Below, piece after piece: positions 34,828-42,391 of a DNA stretch of 64,000 nucleotides; position 1 is the stretch's first letter, and every line of letters starts with the position of its first letter. The notes beneath the pieces were generated by a model. The model saw nothing but the letters and a program-made list of their open reading frames with translations, was not told where the DNA came from and did no database searches. This DNA comes from Siderastrea siderea (Eukaryota > Cnidaria > Anthozoa > Scleractinia > Rhizangiidae), in NCBI GenBank assembly GCA_964030785.1, contig OZ034967.1, forward strand, positions 60,719,212-60,783,211, read 5' to 3'. The position numbers were made by a program, and so were the translations under genes.

Positions 34828-35488
34828 CCCTCGTCTTAGTATTTTTGGCAGAACATTTTTGAAATCGTCTTTGTATTTGGCAGAATAAAATGAGACAGTG
34901 CTTTGACATTTTCATTTTTTTATTACTCAAACATGTAACTGGGGTGTCATTAAATTTACAATCCTCAGCCCTGAGGATTCTATGGACCAACCTGAGGCCA
35001 TCACTGTAACGGACATGGATTCAGGGGTGCTTCATCCTCTGGATTATTCTGTATGCGACGAATCGTCCCTTTCTTCTTGTGACATGTGGGACGATGGGAG
35101 AGGATTTTTGGACAATTTACTCGAGGAGCTCGAGGACTTGCCGTCGTCATCGGACGACTCTTTGTTGGACAATTTACTCGAGGAGCTCGATGACTTGCCG
35201 TCGTCATCGGACGACTCTTTGTTGGACAATTTACTCGAGGAGCTCGATGACTTGCCGTCGTCGTCATCGGACGACTGTTTGTTTGACTTTTTATGTGACA
35301 TGATGCTGCAGGAGGATCCTTCGTTTGATTTGGATGACTTTGTCACTTAACCCTCGTCTTAGTATTTTTGGCAGAACATTTTTGAAATCGTCTTTGTATT
35401 TGGCAGAATAAAATGAGACAGTGCTTTGACATTTTCATTTTTTTATTACTCAAACATGTAACTGGGGTGTCATTAAATTTACAATTTT
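34443..35488. repeat. 523-bp tandem duplication (two copies)
   Basis: 34443-34965 and 34966-35488 are nearly identical. The one clear coding difference is CAC versus CTC in the second acidic repeat. Each copy holds the acidic tail, stop codon, polyadenylation signal and the terminal bases shared with the convergent minus-strand gene. Near-identity indicates a recent event. Confidence 0.9.
34982..35350 (+). pseudogene. Duplicated acidic-tail fragment
   Basis: A second copy of the acidic C-terminal 122 codons of the gene at 33592-34827, open from an internal ATG to the stop. It has no promoter of its own, since the duplication begins inside the coding sequence and places it after the original stop and polyadenylation signal. 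It is probably untranslated. Alternative use by splicing cannot be excluded. Confidence 0.7.
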
Positions 35489-35832
35489 AAACGTTTCTTG
35501 GCTTGCATGATTTTCTTGACCACCCGTTCCGTCTTGGTTTTCTTGCCGGGTAACCGATCAATGGCTTGGATCATTTTGGTATCAGCTTTCCATTTCTCTT
35601 GCAAATTCTTAGCACGGCTGTAATCAATGTCGTGTTGTTTAGCAATCTGGTCCAAGCGATTGATGCCGGGATCCCCACGTTTCAGACGTTTGGCCAAATG
35701 GGTGCCAGGGCCCATGTACTGATACCCAGGCCAATGAAATTCCTTCCCGGTTTTAGCAATCCATTTTTGGACATCCAAGGCTCCTCCTCGTTGGGGGCGT
35801 TTCCGTTTAATACCCCTTCTCTTGGTGGGCAT
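35479..35832 (-). CDS. Phospholipase-A2-like virion protein
   Basis: A 117-residue basic protein. After an arginine-rich start with QRGGA (residues 14-18), it has YMGPGT (39-44) and QHDIDY (66-71). This is the calcium-loop GPG and catalytic His-Asp pair layout of the small PLA2-like domain found in capsid proteins of several small DNA viruses and adintovirus-like elements. The inferred role is membrane breach during particle entry, with QRGG|A a possible maturation-protease site. It is the last gene of the minus-strand virion array, 32 nt after the stop of its upstream neighbour, without a TATA box of its own. It converges with the duplicated acidic-tail gene. Confidence 0.8.
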   Translation of the reverse strand: MPTKRRGIKRKRPQRGGALDVQKWIAKTGKEFHWPGYQYMGPGTHLAKRLKRGDPGINRLDQIAKQHDIDYSRAKNLQEKWKADTKMIQAIDRLPGKKTKTERVVKKIMQAKKRLKL

Positions 35833-35864
35833 CTTTTTTAGTCACTGTCGTAATCCAATCGACG

Positions 35865-36458
35865 TCATAACTTTTTGCCTTGGTACCAATCTTCCCAACC
35901 GGGTAAGGGTTTCAATCGTTCCACTTCTCGGGCAGGTGCTTTGCCTTTGCCTTTTGCCTTTGCCTTTGCCCAAGGACTCTCGGCTATCTTTTTTTCCAAG
36001 GTCTTGCGCTGTTCTCGAATGACTTCTAAACGCGACCGGGTATCCCCTCGACTGGTAGTGGCCGCTCCTTTGCCTTTCTTGGTTGCAGGGGTAATGGGTG
36101 GTTTGGGAGTCGACGGGCTGCCTTTTATCATGCGCTTCAACCATTGTTCCACGGGTCCCGTCACCAAATCCCCGGCTTCTTCCTCGCCTTCTTCGCCTGG
36201 TGGACCACCCGGCGCCCCCACTCCCACCCCGCCAGGAAATTGACGAATGCGTTTGGTTAACTTGATCAATTCTTGACTCAATGGTTTGGTTTGAGCATTG
36301 ACCAGGGCTGGGGGTAATTGGGAGTTGGCTAACAACACACGTTTTTTGGCGGCGAGCGTCGCGGCTTTGTTCAACAAGGCATTTTCGGTGAGTTCTCCTT
36401 TATAATATTGAATGAGTTGTTCCAAGTCCTGGTGGGGAATCATGTACACCTCGTCCAT
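35865..36458 (-). CDS. Putative virion core/minor structural protein
   Basis: 197 residues from the ATG in ACCATGGACGAG. A conserved-looking start, MDEVYMIPHQDLEQLIQYYK, is followed by a helical region, a Gly/Pro-rich linker (around GAPGGPPGEEGEEEAG), a Thr/Pro/Lys segment and a Lys-rich C-terminus (KAKAKGKGK). Polintons commonly carry a gene of this kind in the capsid cluster. Its function is unproven, and DNA condensation or core scaffolding is a guess from charge. A weak TATA-like CATAAATATC lies about 50 nt upstream. Confidence 0.65.
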   Translation of the reverse strand: MDEVYMIPHQDLEQLIQYYKGELTENALLNKAATLAAKKRVLLANSQLPPALVNAQTKPLSQELIKLTKRIRQFPGGVGVGAPGGPPGEEGEEEAGDLVTGPVEQWLKRMIKGSPSTPKPPITPATKKGKGAATTSRGDTRSRLEVIREQRKTLEKKIAESPWAKAKAKGKGKAPAREVERLKPLPGWEDWYQGKKL

Positions 36459-36553
36459 GGTCGGGGCAAAGGTCTTCCAATGCACGACAGCTGTCACAAC
36501 AGGTGATATTTATGCTTCCAATAAGAGTCTTTCCATGTCTTGACACATCCACG

Positions 36554-36880
36554 TTAACGAACACATTGACATAACACGTGATGGAGTCCTTGAAACAACC
36601 CGCGTCCTTTTTGTTGGACCAACCACTGACGACGTTTTTTGACGGAATGTCGACGACGTCCCAAATCACGTAGTACCTTTTTATAGGGTTGAAGTTTAGC
36701 CAGCATGGGTGGGGTCACAGGAATCTTGTTTTTTAAGAAGTTCAAGACCAATTCACTCACAGCATTGATTTGATCGGCATTGGCATGTTGTAACAACTCT
36801 TGACGTTTGGAGTCATTGGCTTCTTGTAACATGGACCGTAAAAACGGTAATTGACGCCCAAGACGTTTCATACTGCCCAT
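36554..36880 (-). CDS. Small basic structural-type protein, unknown
   Basis: 108 residues. It is helical with ANADQINAVSELVLNFLKN and IPVTPPMLAKLQPYKKVLRD, then a Lys/Arg-rich end. Small proteins with this leucine-rich then PxTP-xLxxYKKxLR pattern recur in Polinton-type elements of invertebrates near virion genes, but I know of no proven role. The ATG sits in CCATGG inside the end of the upstream gene. A second ATG (36871) overlaps the upstream stop codon as ATGA. A TATAAAAG box lies at 36932-36939. Confidence 0.65.
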   Translation of the reverse strand: MGSMKRLGRQLPFLRSMLQEANDSKRQELLQHANADQINAVSELVLNFLKNKIPVTPPMLAKLQPYKKVLRDLGRRRHSVKKRRQWLVQQKGRGLFQGLHHVLCQCVR

Positions 36881-37227
36881 GGTCTTCGTCGGAAATTAGA
36901 CACAGCACCTCCCACACCGAGGGCTCCCATTCTTTTATAGTCCTTACTCTTGCCCAGTTTGATGCCCAGTTTGGCAGCGCCTTTCAGTAAAGAAAGAATA
37001 CCTCCACCTCGTTGTCGTCGTCGGTAATGTTGTACATTGTCGGTAATGCCTTTCAAGGCTTGACCACCTAATTTGTCTAAAGCGAGTCCAAACCCAGGGG
37101 CTGGACCTGATAGAAACATACTCATGCCATGGGCAATTTTATCCACCAAACGGGGTTTGCGACGCATTAAAGCCCCGCCTCCTTGACGTCGTTTCCTTTG
37201 TCTGCGTCGTCGTCGTTGGACGGCCAT
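36868..37227 (-). CDS. Basic RGG-motif virion/core protein
   Basis: 119 residues, extremely arginine-rich at the start (RRRRRQRKRRQGGGA), with a second RRRQRGGG block at about 68-75 and hydrophobic, glycine-rich segments between. The repeated (R/Q)xGG pattern matches other small proteins of this element (35479, 41577, 41753 and 42165) and resembles adenain-type cleavage sites. It is plausibly a DNA-condensing or membrane-active core protein matured by the element's protease, by inference. GATAAAAAGC lies about 37 nt upstream of the ATG. Confidence 0.7.
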   Translation of the reverse strand: MAVQRRRRRQRKRRQGGGALMRRKPRLVDKIAHGMSMFLSGPAPGFGLALDKLGGQALKGITDNVQHYRRRQRGGGILSLLKGAAKLGIKLGKSKDYKRMGALGVGGAVSNFRRRPWAV

Positions 37228-37832
37228 GGTTCTAAGAGTGTGGGACTGGGAGGGAGCGGCTTTTTATCGATCCAATAGTCTTTGGGTTGCAAGGGACGAG
37301 GACATCCGTCCACATAGCATAGGGCTTCCACGGGTTGGTACACAAAATGACGGTGGTAATCTTGGAGACATCGTTTGGGTAACGGAGGGGTGAAATCCAC
37401 AATGGTATCATCCAAGGTTTGCATCTTGATTAAAAATCGTTCCAGATCCTCCAAGGGAACACCACGGACATGGGTTTTCAATTCGGTCAAGGCTTTGGCA
37501 TAGGTGGTAAACGCAAATCGACTCATGGTCACTTTAAATCGGTATTGTTTAAAATCATTCCATCCTTTGACCACGGTGCCCACCGCTGCCAAACACGCCA
37601 CCAACGTACTGTTTTCCAAAAGGGGTCCGGCAATCATGCCTGCAGCCATCAGGAGTAACGCCATGCCATTGAACAAGGCATTGATACACTTGTAATGATT
37701 CAACATTTTTCGATAACACCACCATTGTTGATGGTAAAAGGCATACAAGGAATCCATACGTTGTAATAATTCCGGGGGGAATTGAATACCATGATGTTTG
37801 GATCCATTCAATAACGACACGACGGTTTTCAT
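37167..37832 (-). CDS. Two-TM membrane protein, SLATT-like
   Basis: 221 residues from the ATG at 37832. Around residues 50-71 and 74-91 are two hydrophobic helices separated by a short ENST turn. They are preceded by an aromatic helix (FYHQQWWCYRKMLNHYKCI) and followed by GWNDFKQYRFK and a long polar helix, then a Pro-rich tail. This order (helix, two TMs, G-W-x-x-F segment, long helix) is that of SLATT domains, membrane effectors that partner SLOG and SMODS proteins in bacterial conflict systems. The match is by eye, so a plain 2TM virion membrane protein remains possible. Its start follows the upstream stop as TGA-GG-ATG. Confidence 0.6.
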   Translation of the reverse strand: MKTVVSLLNGSKHHGIQFPPELLQRMDSLYAFYHQQWWCYRKMLNHYKCINALFNGMALLLMAAGMIAGPLLENSTLVACLAAVGTVVKGWNDFKQYRFKVTMSRFAFTTYAKALTELKTHVRGVPLEDLERFLIKMQTLDDTIVDFTPPLPKRCLQDYHRHFVYQPVEALCYVDGCPRPLQPKDYWIDKKPLPPSPTLLEPWPSNDDDADKGNDVKEAGL

Positions 37833-37834
37833 CC

Positions 37835-38722
37835 TCACGGCGAAACCCGGGACGACGAGGTTTGTACGCTGGGTGCTCCTCCCTGTTTATAACTGGTCAC
37901 AATGCTATTGGTCATGGTAACATTGGCAATTTCACGTCCTTGGGCTAATTGTTCTTGATCTTGTAACATCATCCGTAAACGTCGTTGTAAATCCGCTTGA
38001 CGCAAGGTACGAGGGGCTCGGCCAGGACTCCAAGATCCTCGAGAGGTGGTGGAGGCAGGTGAAGTGGGGGTTCGTCGTCCACGTCGTCCACCACGACGGC
38101 CACCGCCGCCGCCGCCACCACCACCACCACCACCTCCACCACCGCCACCAGCACCACCACCAGCACCACCAGCACCAGCACCGCCACGTCCACCACCACC
38201 AGCACCACCAGCACCACCACCACCACCAGCACTACCCCCACCAGCACCACCAGCACCACCACCACCACCAGCACCACGTCCACCACCTCTAGTCCTGGGA
38301 CCACGACGTCCCCCACGTCCATCACCATCACCCCCAGCACCCGCTGCTGTCCGAGTACCTCTCGCTGTTCGAGGATCGGGCGACACGCGTGCGCTTCCCC
38401 AAGTAAGTGGACTGTCCGGGGAAGACGGCGGGGTGGTGTGTATACTACGGTAGGATTGACTTCCTGGACTTCCTACGCCAGCAGGGGAAGAGATCTGCAC
38501 AGGGGGCGCACCATCTACACTGACAGGGGGGATGGATTGCATAAACCGATAGAGGGGATCGTCGCCTATTTCCTCCATGGCGATGTCGAGAAGGCCTTGG
38601 TCTCCCGACCAAAATAAATCTTGGAAGGCCCTTGGGGACATTTGATTGCTGCTGGCCACCCCCACACCCGCAGGGGCCGCGGTATCGTACGATTGCGGAG
38701 GTTGACGGTCATCATCGGCCAT
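37835..38722 (-). CDS. Glycine-rich low-complexity protein
   Basis: 295 residues. The N-terminal ~120 are polar and Ser/Pro-rich with an acidic helix (AFQDLFWSGDQGLLDIAMEE). The middle ~90 are almost pure Gly/Ala with Arg-Gly patches (encoded by CCACCA/CCGCCG repeats). The C-terminal ~70 are basic with a helix LRQADLQRRLRMMLQDQEQL. The family is unknown. The conserved-looking ends suggest a structural protein with a flexible spacer, and the repeat length is probably variable between copies. TATAAA at 38765-38770 lies 43 nt before the ATG, so this gene may begin a transcript covering the downstream minus-strand genes. Confidence 0.65.
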   Translation of the reverse strand: MADDDRQPPQSYDTAAPAGVGVASSNQMSPRAFQDLFWSGDQGLLDIAMEEIGDDPLYRFMQSIPPVSVDGAPPVQISSPAGVGSPGSQSYRSIHTTPPSSPDSPLTWGSARVSPDPRTARGTRTAAGAGGDGDGRGGRRGPRTRGGGRGAGGGGGAGGAGGGSAGGGGGAGGAGGGGRGGAGAGGAGGGAGGGGGGGGGGGGGGGGGRRGGRRGRRTPTSPASTTSRGSWSPGRAPRTLRQADLQRRLRMMLQDQEQLAQGREIANVTMTNSIVTSYKQGGAPSVQTSSSRVSP

Positions 38723-38765
38723 GGTCGCACTCTCTTTTTTTTTTTTCCCTGTTCCAAGGGTGCCT

Positions 38766-39419
38766 TTATAGTCGTTTTTGATAGGTGCGAGTCCATCCTT
38801 CGTCTTTTAACAGGTGACTCAACACACGTTGTTGATCGGAGGAGGCGGGGTGTAAATCCAACACCAAATACCCATACGGTCGTGTGGTGGCTTGATGAAA
38901 CGTCCCCAACGTGTCTTTCCAGGTGGTCGGAAACGATTGAAGCATGACATTGCGTACCCCTAATTGATCTCGAGGGTTCTTGAACGCCACAATGTAATGG
39001 GCATTGCGGGAAATACTTTTAGCATATCGACCCACGGGAAACATGTCTTGGCACAAGTACAACACCGTCACCCCTTGATGATGCGAATGTTTGGTGAATA
39101 AATCCAACACGCGTTTATCGTGACTCCCTTCATCCATTAAATCATCCAAGACGAGGACCCCATGTCCTTGAGGAAACCATTGGACCAACGCCTCATGATC
39201 GGGAATCCCTTCGTGAAACACCACCCCTTGATCTTGCATGCCTTGAAATCGATCTTGCCAGGCCCCATAACAATAATGCCTTTGGGTCGGTGGGGTTTCA
39301 AACAACTCTGGGTTCTCTACCAAGAGTTTTTCTGTAAACACGGTTTTGCCACATCCCGAAGGACCCACGACCAAGATAGAGGAGGGAGTATGAAAACGAA
39401 ACGGTTTCCCCGTTTGCAT
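38766..39419 (-). CDS. FtsK/HerA-type genome packaging ATPase
   Basis: 217 residues. Walker A is GPSGCGKT (19-26) and Walker B is VLVLDDLMDE (88-97), followed by a sensor-like VLYLCQDMFPVGRYAKSISR. This is the A32-like packaging ATPase of Polintons and related viruses, which pumps DNA into the capsid. The length is normal for the family and the motifs are intact. A CCAATAAAAAGG element about 35 nt upstream is the likely promoter. The tRNA-like gene begins 40 nt upstream on the same strand. Confidence 0.9.
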   Translation of the reverse strand: MQTGKPFRFHTPSSILVVGPSGCGKTVFTEKLLVENPELFETPPTQRHYCYGAWQDRFQGMQDQGVVFHEGIPDHEALVQWFPQGHGVLVLDDLMDEGSHDKRVLDLFTKHSHHQGVTVLYLCQDMFPVGRYAKSISRNAHYIVAFKNPRDQLGVRNVMLQSFPTTWKDTLGTFHQATTRPYGYLVLDLHPASSDQQRVLSHLLKDEGWTRTYQKRL

Positions 39420-39459
39420 GATGACTAAATACTCATGGAAAAAAAGGCACCTTTTTATT

Positions 39460-39541
39460 GGAATCGGTGGGACTCGAACCCACGCACGACCCTCCTATTT
39501 TTTCGGGGATCCAAAGGCTCTACCGACTGAGCTACGACTCC
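39460..39541 (-). tRNA. tRNA-like Pol III gene with aberrant anticodon arm
   Basis: Acceptor arm GGAGTCG/CGATTCC, D arm GCTC-AGTCGGTA-GAGC and T arm GTGGG-TTCGAGT-CCCAC all pair. Internal promoters fit box A (TAGCTCAGTCGG) and box B (GGTTCGAGTCC). The terminal base after the acceptor is A. A T7 run 3' of the gene (about 39440) can terminate Pol III. The anticodon region is about 10 nt longer than standard, and I cannot pair a normal 5-bp stem with a 7-nt loop, so no anticodon is assigned. It may be a tRNA-derived regulatory RNA, a class II-like tRNA or a degenerate copy. Confidence 0.75.
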
Positions 39542-39572
39542 GACACCGTTTTTTTCCAACAAATTTTTTATT

Positions 39573-39680
39573 TTAACCATTACATTGATGATACGGATGA
39601 CAACAAAGTTGATACCATCTCGATTCTTGACCTACAATCAATTGTTGAAGGCGTTGACCAGCTTGATGGTCATTGCTGAC
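39573..39680 (-). other. In-frame extension after protease stop codon
   Basis: After the protease TAG (39681-39683) the same frame stays open for 35 codons to TAA at 39573-39575, followed directly by an AATAAA signal. The encoded composition (Q/H/W/C-rich) is protein-like. It may be reached by readthrough, or the TAG may be a recent nonsense mutation in an originally longer protease. Confidence 0.4.
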
Positions 39681-40112
39681 CTAATCATGATCCGAAAACT
39701 CATTTAAAAAATCTTGCAAAGTTCGTCCACGGGCTTTGGCTTTCAAGTACAACAAGGCGTAATCACCACAACTCTTGCTGGAAATGGCTTGGAGGGACTT
39801 GCCATTGGTCACCACATACTTCCAATGTTGGACAATCCAATCTCGTAACGGGGTGGCTTGCACGTACGTGTCCAAGGGCAAAGCATAACTATCGAGGACT
39901 TCACACACCTTTCCATCCGTCCACACCGCTAACCAATGTTGTCCGGGCTGATCGTGCGGGTCGGTGTTCACAATGTACCCTTGGGGTTGGGTCTTACGAG
40001 GACTCGTGGGTAAACGATCACAGGCTACCGTGCCGTAAAAGACAGGTTTCAATTGCGGGTCGTCTCGGGCTAAATAATCCAATTGCACATTATTCAAGGC
40101 CACATGTTCCAT
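39681..40112 (-). CDS. Adenain-like cysteine protease
   Basis: Matures virion proteins. From ATG 40112 it has 143 residues with His59 in GQHWLAVW, Asp74 in VLDSYAL, Gln108 in LQAIS and Cys115 in KSCGDYALLYL. This His-Asp/Glu-Gln-Cys order belongs to the adenovirus-type (C5/Ulp1-like) protease found in Polintons. I chose this start because it is 4 nt after the capsid gene's stop (TGA-AGAA-ATG). An in-frame ATG at 40187 would overlap the capsid gene. At 143 residues it is shorter than typical (about 180-200), and the open extension downstream suggests a lost or bypassed C-terminus. Likely substrates are the small xRGG-motif proteins. Confidence 0.85.
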   Translation of the reverse strand: MEHVALNNVQLDYLARDDPQLKPVFYGTVACDRLPTSPRKTQPQGYIVNTDPHDQPGQHWLAVWTDGKVCEVLDSYALPLDTYVQATPLRDWIVQHWKYVVTNGKSLQAISSKSCGDYALLYLKAKARGRTLQDFLNEFSDHD

Positions 40113-40116
40113 TTCT

Positions 40117-41517
40117 TCAGTGTTGGTAAATGTTATACAACACGGCTCCGTTCTTGTCAATCTCCAGCAAGTTCTCAAATTCTCCATACACGAGCACGGT
40201 TATATTGAGACCGGGGGCGGCTCCAAATTCCAAGACCAGTTGTAAATCTCCCGTTTGCTTGGGGTTGAGGTTTTGACTGTCAGCACATCCATTGGCGACA
40301 TTGTCAAACATGTACAAGGTACAATTTTTCCCTTGGCCCCAATCTCCTAGTTCTACCATATTGCCTTTCTTTTTACACCAGGCACCACTGGCTTGCAGAA
40401 AACGGAAGTAGCCTAGATTATCTCGGGTGCCATTGTTGTGCACCAAGTGCAGGGTTTCATAAGGGTATTCTTCTCCTTTGACAATCTGTTTAATGGACGT
40501 CAGACCAAATTTCTGGAAACAGAAAGGATCTCGGGTCACATCTCCATTGAAGGCTCGGCTGTCCAACAACCCCACAATCAATCGGTCGGGTATTCTGCTT
40601 TGAAACAGGTTGGGGATATCAAAACGGGTCAGGTTGTTTTGCATGCTGAAAGTCCGGATTTCACTACGGACGGTTGGGTAAGCAGCCACTTGGCCTTCAT
40701 TGTGTCTTTGTTGAGACAAAGTCTGGTATAGGGCATCATTCAAACGCAGTTGACAGAGATGAAACCGTAGTTTGACATCGCCTTCCATCAATCGCCCAGC
40801 TAGAGCCACTCCATTGAAAAACAGGTTCGGGCCATTGAAATGAAATTTCATCTTGATTTCTATGCCGGGCACCAACAGTTTGCCGGTATGAAACACTTCC
40901 AAGTGCGGGGTAAACACCAGACTGTGGGTGACGCCTCCAAGATACTTGGCCCCTTCAGCCACAGAGCTATTGAAGGCCCCTTTCTGGTTGTCACTGAGAG
41001 CTTGCCAGTGAGCATGGTCTCCTGCTTTGTCTGTGTTGGTAGCAGTCCATTGGGGTGGGAAATCCACTTGATTGAACCATCCTTGGGGTCCTAACACGGT
41101 CTTGCCATCTTCTCGGTCATAATTCAACAAGGTTTCCAGGTAAGCTTTGTAATGATAGGTGTCGGATTGAGGACTGATCAACGTGCCATTCAAATGCCAG
41201 TCAATTTGTTTGATGATGGAATGGGCCAAATTATTGACGAGCCACAATTTTTCATCAGCCACCAAGTTGGCATTGGTACTCTTTTGCAATCTCAATTCCA
41301 TGGTAAAGTAACTGCGTCCCAAATCCACAAAATCGTCCAACCCCGGAATGATGACTTCCATGAGATTGATACCCGTGGTGGTGGGTTGGATGGTGACCAT
41401 GCGATAGGCATTGATGCTAATGTCGGTCGGTGGCACCTTGAAAATCCGTAACGCCGGGTTGACGGTCCCTTCGGAACGCACGTGAGCCGGGGCGGTTTGT
41501 GTACTCACGTCAGGCAT
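40117..41517 (-). CDS. Major capsid protein (double jelly roll)
   Basis: 466 residues, the size and gene position of Polinton hexon-like major capsid proteins, which form pseudo-hexagonal trimers of an icosahedral shell. Recognisable segments are the N-terminal IPGLDDFVDLGRSYFTMELR, WLVNNLAHSIIKQIDWHLNG, VPGIEIKMKFHFN in the first barrel, and a C-terminal strand LQLVLEFGAAPGLNITVLVY. Cnidarian genome annotations often list such genes as F54H12.2-like. The frame is complete. TATAAAAA at 41563-41570 lies about 46 nt upstream of the ATG. The protease follows 4 nt after the stop, probably on the same transcript. Confidence 0.9.
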   Translation of the reverse strand: MPDVSTQTAPAHVRSEGTVNPALRIFKVPPTDISINAYRMVTIQPTTTGINLMEVIIPGLDDFVDLGRSYFTMELRLQKSTNANLVADEKLWLVNNLAHSIIKQIDWHLNGTLISPQSDTYHYKAYLETLLNYDREDGKTVLGPQGWFNQVDFPPQWTATNTDKAGDHAHWQALSDNQKGAFNSSVAEGAKYLGGVTHSLVFTPHLEVFHTGKLLVPGIEIKMKFHFNGPNLFFNGVALAGRLMEGDVKLRFHLCQLRLNDALYQTLSQQRHNEGQVAAYPTVRSEIRTFSMQNNLTRFDIPNLFQSRIPDRLIVGLLDSRAFNGDVTRDPFCFQKFGLTSIKQIVKGEEYPYETLHLVHNNGTRDNLGYFRFLQASGAWCKKKGNMVELGDWGQGKNCTLYMFDNVANGCADSQNLNPKQTGDLQLVLEFGAAPGLNITVLVYGEFENLLEIDKNGAVLYNIYQH

Positions 41518-41576
41518 GTTTAACGTCGTCTTCGAGTGGTGGTACCCCGTCGTCGTGAGGGGTTTTTATAGCGTCG

Positions 41577-41750
41577 TCATCGTCGTGCTAAACGTTGTCT
41601 CAAATCAAACCCGGGGACTCTCATCACCTCGGGACTTAACCATCCACCACGTTGTCGTCGCATGAGTTTCCAAAAAGGATACAGTCCTCCCCATTGAGAC
41701 AAACCTCGATCACTACGAATTCGTCGAGGTCGTGAAGGCACGGGGTCCAT
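41577..41750 (-). CDS. 57-residue basic RGG-motif protein
   Basis: A small gene filling the gap between the capsid gene and its upstream neighbour. It starts at ATG 41750, two bases after the neighbour's stop (TGA-AC-ATG), and ends at TGA 41577-41579, just before the capsid TATA box. The product is Arg-rich with an aromatic patch (SQWGGLYPFWKLM) followed by RRQRGGW (31-37), the same xRGG motif seen in the other small basic proteins. It is probably a virion peptide processed by the adenain-like protease, perhaps comparable in role to small core peptides of adenovirus-like particles. The function is inferred from motif and location only. Confidence 0.65.
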   Translation of the reverse strand: MDPVPSRPRRIRSDRGLSQWGGLYPFWKLMRRQRGGWLSPEVMRVPGFDLRQRLARR

Positions 41751-41752
41751 GT

Positions 41753-42115
41753 TCACACTCCCAAAATATCGCGCGCACGTTTAGTTTGTTTGGGAAACAA
41801 AGCACTGGCCACACGCACGGCTTCTTTCACGTTCTTATGGCTCAACGCTTTCTTGGCTTGTTTCGTGATTTCCTTTTTAATGACGTCTTCGGCTTTGCGT
41901 TTGATACCTCGTGTCAAACCCGTTTCCAATCCTCTCTTGATATTACTAGGCAGTTTTAAAGGATTTCGCGTGCTTTTAAGGCCTTGGAACCCACCACGCA
42001 AGAGATCCGTCACCAAGCCTTGTCCACTTTGACCCTGTTGATCATACCACTCGTCTGTCCGAAATCGTGTCAAACTTCCCCCACGCATCGTGTCGTCGTC
42101 TTCACGCGTTACCAA
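41753..42115 (-). CDS. Basic virion-type protein with MRGG and LRGG sites
   Basis: 120 residues. MRGGS (about 10-14) and LLRGGF (about 39-44) both fit the adenain consensus (M/I/L)-x-G-G|x, and Lys/Arg-rich helices follow (GIKRKAEDVIKKEITKQAKK). This looks like a precursor protein cleaved in particle maturation, with the basic C-terminal product able to bind DNA. TATAAAAA at 42151-42158 is 36 nt upstream of the ATG. It is followed by the 57-residue gene with a stop-start junction. Confidence 0.7.
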   Translation of the reverse strand: MVTREDDDTMRGGSLTRFRTDEWYDQQGQSGQGLVTDLLRGGFQGLKSTRNPLKLPSNIKRGLETGLTRGIKRKAEDVIKKEITKQAKKALSHKNVKEAVRVASALFPKQTKRARDILGV

Positions 42116-42164
42116 GGATCACGTTTGGTTTGTGTCACAGGACTCGTCTCTTTTTATACCGTCA

Positions 42165-42353
42165 TCATCGTCGTTTTTTCCGAAAAGCGGCTTCCAACCC
42201 TTTTTTAGCCCCGTAACTCGCTTCCCCCCCCGCGGCACCCAACGCCACGGCTTTCCCCCCAGCGATCAAGGCTGGAATGAGGGCAGCCAGTGGGAATAAA
42301 CCCCCTCGTTGCCTTCTTCTTCGTCTCCTTCCACGCACTCTTGTCTTGGGCAT
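42165..42353 (-). CDS. 62-residue basic/hydrophobic RGG-motif protein
   Basis: The N-terminus is RGRRRRRRQRGGL, then a hydrophobic Ala/Gly/Leu segment (FPLAALIPALIAGGKAVALG), then a basic tail. It has the same R-rich plus QRGG pattern as other small proteins here, and IAGG|K is a second candidate protease site. The amphipathic/hydrophobic centre could insert in membranes, as with small core or lytic virion peptides, but that is inference. CATAAAAAGG lies about 38 nt upstream. The coding end is 49 nt before the next ATG. Confidence 0.65.
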   Translation of the reverse strand: MPKTRVRGRRRRRRQRGGLFPLAALIPALIAGGKAVALGAAGGEASYGAKKGLEAAFRKKRR

Positions 42354-42391
42354 CTTTGATTAGACACTCCCTTTGTCAAGACCTCCCCTTT

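Noticed and set aside
38046..38453. Pro-rich (+) and Val-rich (minus) frames
   Set aside because: They are other-frame shadows of the Gly-rich repeat in the gene at 37835-38722.
39458..39679. A + strand frame of 73 codons between ATPase and protease
   Set aside because: It is antisense to the tRNA-like gene and to the protease extension, a common artefact of T-arm and D-arm sequences.
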